Origin: Rhodosalinus sp041685465
Lineage (GTDB): Bacteria; Pseudomonadota; Alphaproteobacteria; Rhodobacterales; Rhodobacteraceae
Assembly (NCBI RefSeq): GCF_041685465.1
Contig: NZ_JAWLFS010000213.1
Coordinates: 1 to 5,348, forward strand
Length of the DNA: 5,348 nucleotides
Direction of reading: 5' to 3'
Below, piece by piece: positions 1-5,264 of this stretch (positions are counted from its first letter, which is position 1; every line of letters begins with the position of its first letter). Both the position numbers and the translations under genes were made by a program. The notes beneath the pieces were generated by a model that worked only from the letters and a program-made list of their open reading frames with translations, searched no databases and was not told the origin of the DNA.

Positions 1-1899
1 CTGGAAGCGGGGCTCGATCGCCGTTTCGACCTTGACGATCTCGCGCACGCGCCGCTCGATCTCGGCCCGCGCGCCCCGGTTCAGAAGCGCGATGCGCGCG
101 CCTGTCCCGGCGGCGTTGCCCGCGCTCGTCACCTTGTCGAGGGGCACGTCGGGTATCATGCCCAGCACCATCGCGTGCAGGGGCGATATGTGCGCGCCGA
201 AGGCCCCGGCGAGCACCACGCGGTCCACCCGGTCCACGCCGCGCTGGTCCATCAGCAGCCGCGCGCCCGCGTAGAGCGCCGACTTGGCGAGCTGGATGGC
301 GCGGATGTCGCCCTGCGTCACCATGATGCGCGGCCCACCCGCCTCGGACGCATCGTAAAGCACGTAGGCATGCGTGCGCCCGTCGCTCACGCAGCGGGAC
401 GAACCGGTCTGCGCGGCCGAGCCGATCAGGCCGCTTTCGTCCATCAGCCCCGCCATGCGGAGCTCGGCCACCGCCTCGATGATGCCGGAGCCGCAGATGC
501 CCGTCACGCCGCCCGGGCCGACCGCCGCCTCGAAGCCCGGGTCGTCGGACCAGAGATCGCAGCCGATCACGCGCACGCGCGGAGCTTTCGTCTCGGGATC
601 GATGCGCACCGCCTCGATCGCGCCGGGGGCCGCGCGCTGACCCGCGCTGATCTGCGCGCCCTCGAAGGCGGGACCGGTCGGCGAGGAACAGGCGAGCACC
701 CGCGAGGTATCGCCCAGCAGGATCTCGGCATTGGTGCCCACGTCCACGACGAGCGTGAGCTCCTCGGCGCGCCAGGGCTCCTCCGAGAGCGCGACCGCGG
801 CCGCGTCGGCGCCCACGTGCCCGGCGATGCAGGGCAGCACGTAGGCCCGCGCCCGCGGGTTGATCGCGCCAAGGCCGAGGTCGCGCGCCTCGAGCTCGAG
901 ACTGTCCGAGGTGGCCAGCGCGAAGGGCGCCTGCCCGAGCTCCACCGGGTCGATGCCGAGCAAGAGGTGATGCATCACCGGATTGCAGACGAAGACGGTC
1001 TCCACGATGAGCGCCGGGTCGATCCCCGCCTCCCCGGCGATGGCGGTGGCGAGGGTGTCGATCGCCTCGCGCACCGCGGCCGTCATCTCGGCCTCGCCGC
1101 CGGGGTTCATCATCGCGTAGCTCACCCGGCTCATCAGGTCCTCGCCGAAGCGGATCTGTGGGTTCATGATGCCCGAGGAGGCCCGCACGTCGCCGGTGTC
1201 GAGATCGGTGAGATGCGCCGCCACCGTCGTCGAGCCCACATCGATCGCAAGGCCGAAGAGCCCGCCCTCGTGCAATCCGGGCCAGATGTCGATGACGCGC
1301 GGCGTCGCGCCCGAGTGCGGGCTGTGCACCGCCACGGTCGCCTGCCAGCCGCCCTTGCGCAGCGCCGGCTGGAGCTTCGCGAGCAGCGAGACGTCGCAGG
1401 TGACCTCGGGGATGTTCCACTGCGCCGCGAGGGCCGCCGCCACGCGCTGCAGATCGCCCGAGGGCTCGTGCATGTCGGGCTCGGCCACCTCGATCAGGTG
1501 GAGGCGCGTCGCCGGGTCCATCTCGATCGCGCGCAGGGTGGCGGACTTGCGCACCACCTGCCGGTGGACCTGGCTCTCGGGCGGCACGTCGATCACCACG
1601 TCGCCCATGACCCGCGCCTGACAGCCGAGGCGGCGGCCGGGCTTCAGCCCGCGCTTGGCGTCGTAGCGCGCCTCGACCGCGTTCCACTCCGACAGCGCGT
1701 CGCCGGTCACGGTCACGCCGTGCTTGGAAAAGCTGCCGTAGGCGGGCGCCACCTGGCACTTCGAGCAGATGCCACGCCCGCCGCAGACCGAATCGAGATC
1801 CACGCCGAGCCGCCGCGCGGCATCGAGAACGGGCGTGCCCGCCGGCACGCGTCCGCGCTTGCCCGAGGGCGTGAAGACGACGAGGGGGTCCTGTGTCAT
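1..1899 (-). CDS. 2Fe-2S ferredoxin / ASKHA (DUF4445) protein, corrinoid-activator type; C-terminus off the window
   Basis: The frame is open for 633 codons from ATG at 1899 to the window edge with no stop, so only the C-terminal tail (probably a few tens of residues) is missing. Residues 1-100 form a plant-type 2Fe-2S ferredoxin domain with Cys39, Cys45, Cys48 (VCGGRGICSKC) and Cys93 (RRLGCQAR). From about residue 216 comes the DUF4445/ASKHA ATPase fold: phosphate motif DVGSTT at 220-225, NPVMHH near the middle, a second DVGTNAE at 386-392, GICGSG at 467-472 and AGAFG ending at 568. Family knowledge: such proteins (COG3894; RamA and RACo are characterised relatives) use ATP to reduce inactive Co(II) corrinoid to Co(I) in methyltransferases; they are cytoplasmic. 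No methyltransferase lies in the window, so the partner is unknown. An AGGA lies 9 bases before the ATG. It is divergent from guaB. The family call is firm; the exact substrate is inference. Confidence 0.93.
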   Translation of the reverse strand, partial: MTQDPLVVFTPSGKRGRVPAGTPVLDAARRLGVDLDSVCGGRGICSKCQVAPAYGSFSKHGVTVTGDALSEWNAVEARYDAKRGLKPGRRLGCQARVMGDVVIDVPPESQVHRQVVRKSATLRAIEMDPATRLHLIEVAEPDMHEPSGDLQRVAAALAAQWNIPEVTCDVSLLAKLQPALRKGGWQATVAVHSPHSGATPRVIDIWPGLHEGGLFGLAIDVGSTTVAAHLTDLDTGDVRASSGIMNPQIRFGEDLMSRVSYAMMNPGGEAEMTAAVREAIDTLATAIAGEAGIDPALIVETVFVCNPVMHHLLLGIDPVELGQAPFALATSDSLELEARDLGLGAINPRARAYVLPCIAGHVGADAAAVALSEEPWRAEELTLVVDVGTNAEILLGDTSRVLACSSPTGPAFEGAQISAGQRAAPGAIEAVRIDPETKAPRVRVIGCDLWSDDPGFEAAVGPGGVTGICGSGIIEAVAELRMAGLMDESGLIGSAAQTGSSRCVSDGRTHAYVLYDASEAGGPRIMVTQGDIRAIQLAKSALYAGARLLMDQRGVDRVDRVVLAGAFGAHISPLHAMVLGMIPDVPLDKVTSAGNAAGTGARIALLNRGARAEIERRVREIVKVETAIEPRFQ

Positions 1900-2019
1900 G
1901 GGCGCGCTGTCCTGTCTCCGGTCGCTCGGCAAAAGCCTAGCGTCCCGGGCGCCCCCGGCGCGTTCAGCCGCGGCACGCCAGCGCATGCGAGCGTCATCCG
2001 GGCGCCGTCGGGACCGGGC

Positions 2020-2065
2020 GCAAGGCGTTTGCAAACGCCTTGCAAGGCGCTTCGAAGCGCCTTGC
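2020..2065. repeat. 46-bp double palindrome: two overlapping perfect 24-bp palindromes
   Basis: Positions 2020-2043 and 2042-2065 are each perfect 24-bp palindromes sharing the GC at 2042-2043. Both have the same outer arms, GCAAGGCG and CGCCTTGC, and differ only in their 8-bp centres (TTTGCAAA at 2028-2035, CTTCGAAG at 2050-2057), which are themselves palindromic. The junction CGCCTTGCAAGGCG (2036-2049) is a third palindrome, so several alternative hairpins or cruciforms are possible. It lies between two divergent genes, so it is not a conventional terminator, and no T-run follows it. It could be a dispersed extragenic palindrome (REP-like) or a dimeric operator; the sequence alone does not decide. 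Confidence 0.9.
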
Positions 2066-2181
2066 CCGCGCCCGGCCGCGCCGGTCTTGCCCGGAGTCTT
2101 CGGGCGGGACTGAATGGGGACGCTCCGGGGCTTTCCAATCCGCGTCATCCGTGCAAGAGGGACGTGCCAAACGAGGATCCG

Positions 2182-2188
2182 CGGGAGC
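2182..2188 (+). promoter_or_regulatory. Ribosome binding site of guaB
   Basis: A purine-rich GGGAG stretch lies about 8 bases before the ATG at 2195. It supports this start over the in-frame codons further downstream, and the encoded N-terminus (MEIREALTFDDVLL) is the usual IMP dehydrogenase N-terminus. Confidence 0.6.
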
Positions 2189-2194
2189 TGAGCG

Positions 2195-3643
2195 ATGGAG
2201 ATTCGGGAGGCGCTGACCTTCGACGATGTGCTGCTGGTGCCGGGCGCCTCCGAGGTGCTGCCCAGCGACGCCGACACGCGCACGCGCGTGACTAAGGCGA
2301 TCTCGCTCAACATCCCGCTCCTGAGCTCGGCGATGGACACGGTGACCGAGAGCGACATGGCGGTGTCCATGGCGCAGGCCGGGGGCATCGGGGTCATCCA
2401 CCGCAATCTCGACGTCGATCAGCAGGCGCGCGAGGTTCGCCGCGTCAAGCGCTTCGAGAGCGGCATCGTCTACAACCCGATCACGCTGCGCCCCGACCAG
2501 ACGCTCGCCGACGCCAAGGCGCTTCAGGCGCGCTACCGCGTCACCGGCTTCCCGGTCGTCGACGAGGCGGGCCATGTCATGGGGATCGTCACCAACCGCG
2601 ACATGCGCTTCGCCACCGACGACGACACGCCGGTGCGGGTGATGATGACCTCCGAGAACCTCGCCATCCTGCAGGAGCCCGCGGACCGCGAGGAGGCCAA
2701 GAGCCTGATGAAGGCGCGGCGCATCGAGAAGCTGCTCGTCACCGACGCCGCGGGCCGCCTCACGGGGCTTCTGACGCTGAAGGATACCGAGCAGGCGGTG
2801 CTCAACCCGACGGCCTGCAAGGACGACCTCGGCCGGCTCAGATGCGCGGCGGCGACGACGGTGGGCGACGCGGGCTTCGAACGCTCCGAGGCGCTGATCG
2901 ACGCGGGCTGCGACCTGATCGTGATCGACACCGCGCACGGCCACGCCGCCGCGGTGAGCGAGGCGGTGAGGCGCATCAAGCGCCTCTCCAACGAGGTGCA
3001 GGTGGTCGCGGGCAACGTCGCCACGGCCGAGGCGACGCGCGCGCTGATCGACGCGGGCGCCGATGCGGTGAAGGTCGGCATCGGGCCGGGCTCGATCTGC
3101 ACGACGCGGGTGGTTGCGGGCGTCGGCATGCCGCAGCTCACCGCGCTGATGGATTGCGCGGCGGAGGCGGGCGACGTGCCGGTGATCGCCGACGGCGGCA
3201 TCAAGTTCTCCGGCGACCTCGCCAAGGCGATCGCCGCGGGCGCCTCCTGCGCCATGGTGGGCTCGATGCTCGCCGGGACCGACGAGAGCCCGGGCGAGGT
3301 GGTCCTCTACCAGGGCCGCAGCTTCAAGACCTACCGCGGCATGGGCAGCCTCGGCGCCATGGCGCGCGGGTCGGCCGACCGCTACTTCCAGAAGGACGCG
3401 GCCTCCGACAAGCTCGTGCCCGAGGGCGTCGAGGGACAGGTGCCCTACAAGGGCCCGGCCGGCACGGTGATCCACCAGCTCGTCGGGGGGCTGCGCGCCG
3501 CGATGGGCTACACCGGGACCGCCACCGTCGACGCCATGCGCGGTGGCTGCCGCTTCGTGCGCATTTCCGGCGCGGGCCTGAAGGAAAGCCACGTTCACGA
3601 CGTGCAGATCACGCGCGAGTCTCCGAATTATCGTCTTGGGTAA
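2195..3643 (+). CDS. guaB: Inosine-5'-monophosphate dehydrogenase
   Basis: The 482-residue protein oxidises IMP to XMP with NAD+, the committed step of guanine nucleotide synthesis; it is a cytosolic enzyme, usually a tetramer or octamer. The (beta/alpha)8 barrel begins at the N-terminus (LTFDDVLLVP) and is interrupted at roughly residues 92-205 by a Bateman module of two CBS domains (VTGFPVVDEAGHVMGIVTNRD; later KLLVTDAAGRLTGLLTLKD). The barrel then resumes with the IMP-binding loop GPGSICTTR, whose catalytic Cys is residue 302. Asp333 lies in the phosphate-binding DGGI. The mobile flap follows (RGMGSLGAMARGS) with the Arg396-Tyr397 pair that activates water. The C-terminus SHVHDVQITRESPNY is typical and the length is normal for bacteria. 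All expected catalytic residues are present. It appears monocistronic here: the divergent gene is unrelated and a composition break begins right after the stop. Confidence 0.98.
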   Translation: MEIREALTFDDVLLVPGASEVLPSDADTRTRVTKAISLNIPLLSSAMDTVTESDMAVSMAQAGGIGVIHRNLDVDQQAREVRRVKRFESGIVYNPITLRPDQTLADAKALQARYRVTGFPVVDEAGHVMGIVTNRDMRFATDDDTPVRVMMTSENLAILQEPADREEAKSLMKARRIEKLLVTDAAGRLTGLLTLKDTEQAVLNPTACKDDLGRLRCAAATTVGDAGFERSEALIDAGCDLIVIDTAHGHAAAVSEAVRRIKRLSNEVQVVAGNVATAEATRALIDAGADAVKVGIGPGSICTTRVVAGVGMPQLTALMDCAAEAGDVPVIADGGIKFSGDLAKAIAAGASCAMVGSMLAGTDESPGEVVLYQGRSFKTYRGMGSLGAMARGSADRYFQKDAASDKLVPEGVEGQVPYKGPAGTVIHQLVGGLRAAMGYTGTATVDAMRGGCRFVRISGAGLKESHVHDVQITRESPNYRLG

Positions 3644-3645
3644 TC

Positions 3646-3667
3646 CATAACTTATCCGGAAATTATG
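3646..3667. repeat. 22-bp imperfect inverted repeat, candidate tyrosine-recombinase core site
   Basis: The left arm CATAACTT (3646-3653) and right arm AAATTATG (3660-3667) are inverted repeats matching at 7 of 8 positions, separated by the 6-bp spacer ATCCGG. Paired binding arms around a 6-8 bp spacer are the usual form of tyrosine-recombinase crossover sites. The site begins two bases after the guaB stop and lies on the same side as two recombinase remnants. Its use as an att site is inference; no second copy occurs in the window. Confidence 0.45.
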
Positions 3668-3748
3668 CATCAGTTGCGGGTGAGAACAAGGCAAGACCAG
3701 GGCTGGTCACCCAGAACTGGACAGCATTCACTCAAGCAAACTGATGCA
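3666..3748. repeat. 10-bp inverted repeat with 63-base spacing
   Basis: TGCATCAGTT at 3666-3675 is the exact reverse complement of AACTGATGCA at 3739-3748. The left copy overlaps the right arm of the recombinase-site-like repeat by two bases. This could be a pair of accessory recombinase-binding arms or element ends, but chance cannot be excluded for 10 bp. Confidence 0.5.
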
Positions 3749-3803
3749 GGGTCCGGGCGTCCGTCGCGGCTGTCGGCCCACCGCGATCAGGGGGCTCGAC
3801 TGT

Positions 3804-4652
3804 TCAGAGCGGAGGTCGTCCCGAGCCGCCAGTGACGCCGCGGGCACGACGGCCGCCCGATGCCTTTGTCGGACCGATCACCCCTGCATCACCGCCCGCG
3901 GGCTGCCCTGAAGCTCGGGCATGCGCGAAGCCGCCCCGGCTCATGAGTTCATGAATCCGGCCTCTCTTGAGTTTGCCCTGCGCGTCGGCTTCGGCGCTCA
4001 GCTCTTGCGTGATCACGCTCATGGTGTCGAGATCGTCGACGGGCGCGATGCCCGCCTTGCGGCCGACGGCGATCAGCGCGTCGACATAATTCGCGGCGGT
4101 GATCGGGCGGACCCGGCGCTCCGGATCAGGATGATCTACGAACGCCTCCGCGAGCTCGAACGCGAGGAAGAGCCCGAACGGCGCGTCGGCGCGGCCCTCG
4201 GCGACGCGCGTCGCACAGCGCTCGATGCTTGCGCGATACCGGGCTCGGGTGCTCTCCTTGATGCGGGCTCGATCCACGGCGGCGTACAGCGGCGCCCATG
4301 ATGCCGGCCATTCCAGCGGTTCACGCGCAGGCTCGGGAGCCGCCCTGCGGGCCGGTTTTGGTTGCTACCCGTACCAGGCGCGGCTGACTTCGCGTGCCGA
4401 CGCAGTCGACGTTTGCGGCGCGTAGCGTGCGAGCGCGCGCAGGAGCGTGCGGAACGTCGCCTCTGACGCGGCTGCTTCTTCGAAGCACGCCGCAGATGGC
4501 GCATGAATGCGCTCGCTGCGGCGGGCCACCGCGGCGAAGAAGCGACCGACGACAGCGGCGGCGCCCGGTTCGAGGGCGGCGCGATCCTCGAGCATGAGAG
4601 GCCGCACGGCAACGTGCGCCGGAGCAGGATGATCTTCGGGACGCGAGCGCAT
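3804..4652 (-). pseudogene. Second tandem recombinase-like gene, broken by an amber codon and lacking a catalytic domain
   Basis: The frame starts at ATG 4652, whose A is also the last base of the upstream stop (TGATG). It runs 95 codons to TAG at 4367-4365, then stays open in the same frame for 186 more codons. The part before TAG has an alpha-helical look (VVGRFFAAVARR, ATFRTLLRALARYA). The part after it (REPLEWPASW, STRARYRASIERC, TAANYVDALIAVGRKAGI, KRGRIHELMSRGGF) resembles the N-terminal core-binding region of alphaproteobacterial tyrosine integrases. No Arg/HxxR/Tyr catalytic domain follows: sequence after residue 242 becomes low-complexity Gly/Arg/Ala and stops at 3804. A GTG at 4277 could start a shorter product, but integrase-like sequence continues in frame upstream of it, which argues for a decayed longer gene. 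The family call comes from pattern resemblance and is moderate only. Confidence 0.5.
4365..4367 (-). other. In-frame amber codon inside the second recombinase-like gene
   Basis: Reading on the minus strand the context is TGG TAC GGG TAG CAA CCA, and both flanks are one continuous frame. The simplest reading is a C-to-T nonsense mutation of a CAG codon in a dead gene. The six bases after TAG fit the CARYYA leaky-stop context known from tobamoviruses, but that context was defined on eukaryotic ribosomes. Confidence 0.65.
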
Positions 4653-4891
4653 CAGGTCCTCCGCTTCGAGAGCCGATTGAAGACGTCCGGGTGTTCCGCC
4701 AGAAGCACGTCGCGCACGGCCCGCGCGGCGCATTCGCACGAGTCATGGCCGTAATGTGTGCGGCAGACATCCGGGCTGTCGGCGAGCACCGCCGCGACCT
4801 CGTCGAACGATCCCGGATTGAGGGCGAGCATGAGCGTCGCCACCGCGTGCCGGCACTGGTGCGGCGTCGCCCAAAGGCCGATCTGGCGCTC
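4652..4891 (-). pseudogene. C-terminal fragment of a tyrosine recombinase, cut by an IS3-family insertion
   Basis: The 79 residues from 4891 down to the TGA at 4654-4652 read as the end of a tyrosine recombinase catalytic domain. HxxR (His11-Gln-Cys-Arg14, in WATPHQCRHAVATLML) is followed 33 residues later by Tyr47 (RTHYGHDS), a normal spacing for this family. The second His/Trp position, nine residues before Tyr, is Asp38 (LADSPDV rather than LGH). The N-terminal part is absent: homology ends exactly where the left end of the IS3-family element begins, so the missing part should lie beyond the insertions to the right. The stop overlaps the ATG of the next gene as TGATG, indicating translational coupling. 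An internal GTG at 4843 is a valine inside the domain, not a real start. It cannot be functional as it stands. Confidence 0.75.
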
Positions 4892-5159
4892 TGAACCGCG
4901 CCGGGTTTGCCGGAGGCTCCAACTCTTGAGTAGGATGGAGCATCATGAGCAAGACAACGAACAAGTATTCCCCAGAAGTGCGCGAGCGTGCCGTTCGCCT
5001 GGTTCTGGACAATCAAGAGCAGCATGAGAGCCGCTGGTCGGCGATCCGCCGATTTCGTCGAAGATCGGCTGTGCACCACAGACGCTGAACGAATGGGTCA
5101 AGAGGGCCGAGGTGGATCGTGGCGAGCGAACCGGTGTCACGACCGAGCTGGCCGAGAAG
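4892..5159 (+). mobile_element. Left part of an IS3-family insertion sequence
   Basis: The element begins with TGAACCGCGCCGGGTTTGCC at 4892, an IS3-family-like left inverted repeat starting with the usual TG, continuing GGAGGCTCC to 4920. A short leader and the orfA reading frame follow. Recognisable IS3 sequence stops near 5159, where another element begins, so orfB and the right end are not visible. The element interrupts a tyrosine recombinase gene at 4891/4892. IS3-family members usually duplicate 3-4 bases of target; the copy on this side would be the bases ending at 4891. Confidence 0.75.
4945..5159 (+). pseudogene. IS3-family transposase OrfA, frameshifted and truncated
   Basis: The ATG at 4945 follows a purine-rich AGGATGGAG (4932-4940). 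The product starts MSKTTNKYSPEVRERAVRLV, the helix-turn-helix DNA-binding OrfA of IS3-family (IS51-like) elements. After Ile34 a one-base deletion near 5047-5051 shifts the frame: the original frame stops at TGA 5086-5088, while the expected continuation (ISSKIGCAPQTLNEWVKRAE, then VDRGERTGVTTELAEK) runs from 5052 in the other frame. That continuation ends abruptly after AEK (AAG at 5157-5159), where OrfA would normally carry on into its leucine-zipper region. Two independent lesions mean it is inactive in this copy. Confidence 0.85.
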
Positions 5160-5187
5160 AGCGAGCCATGGTCCGCCATTGATGGGG

Positions 5188-5264
5188 TGGATGGCTCCCG
5201 CTCCCGGCATCGCAATGTGCCATATTGGGGTGCTGTCAAAGCCACCACTGAGGGGAGCCATCCA
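5188..5264 (+). promoter_or_regulatory. Leader hairpin that would hide the ribosome binding site of the IS110 transposase
   Basis: TGGATGGCTCCC (5188-5199) is the exact reverse complement of GGGAGCCATCCA (5253-5264). The 12-bp stem encloses 53 bases. Its 3' strand contains most of the AGGGGAG ribosome binding site (5251-5257) and ends on the A of the transposase ATG (5264). A transcript containing both strands would therefore be expected to translate poorly, a known protection of transposons against read-through from outside promoters. That it works this way here is inference. Confidence 0.7.

Larger units (their letters stand above)
1900..2194. other. Divergent intergenic region between the ferredoxin/ASKHA gene and guaB
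   Basis: This 295-bp gap separates two start codons facing away from each other, so it must hold the promoters of both genes. Long open frames cross it but look like by-products of high GC and resemble no protein I know. Its main feature is the double palindrome described separately. A smaller 5-bp stem (GCCCG at 2089-2093 with CGGGC at 2101-2105) lies on the guaB side. I could not assign convincing -35/-10 boxes to either gene. Confidence 0.6.
3644..3803. other. Non-coding junction between guaB and the mobile-element remnants
   Basis: I see no gene in this stretch. The first 35 bases after the guaB stop begins (3641-3675) contain only 11 G or C, against strongly GC-rich flanks, marking a composition break. 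The region holds the recombinase-site-like repeat at 3646-3667, an inverted repeat at 3666-3675/3739-3748, and a short dyad GACCAG-GG-CTGGTC at 3695-3708. No stem followed by a T-run is visible, so the guaB terminator is not obvious and may have been displaced by an insertion. Confidence 0.6.

Noticed and set aside
2020..2065. The double palindrome as a rho-independent terminator
   Set aside because: Both neighbouring genes point away from it and no T-run follows on either strand.
2088..2116. Possible promoter for guaB (TTGCCC, 17-base gap, TGAATG)
   Set aside because: The match to a -35/-10 pair is weak, especially at -10, and similar matches are easy to find by chance.
175..2295. Long open plus-strand frame of about 700 codons
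   Set aside because: It is the antisense of the ferredoxin/ASKHA gene. It is rich in Arg, His, Ala and Gly as expected of a GC-rich shadow, crosses the intergenic palindrome and runs into guaB in the wrong frame.
3646..3667. The AT-rich repeat as a chromosomal dif (XerCD) site
   Set aside because: Its CATAA and TTATG halves are 12 bases apart rather than about 6 and the flanks do not match dif, so a generic recombinase site is the better description.
1994..3694. Long open minus-strand frame of about 560 codons opposite guaB
   Set aside because: It is a shadow of guaB: His/Arg/Ala-rich with no recognisable domain, and guaB itself is unambiguous.
2842..3744. Plus-strand frame overlapping the 3' half of guaB
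   Set aside because: It is almost wholly Arg and Gly, a frame-shifted reading of guaB with no protein-like features.
4365..4367. The amber codon as pyrrolysine, prompted by the corrinoid-related gene on the left
   Set aside because: It lies in a decayed recombinase-like gene, not a methylamine methyltransferase, and no pyl genes are visible.
4321..5079. Other open frames on both strands across the mobile-element region
   Set aside because: Recombinase, IS3 OrfA and IS110 signatures identify the real frames. The alternatives are Arg/Ser-rich shadows crossing element boundaries.
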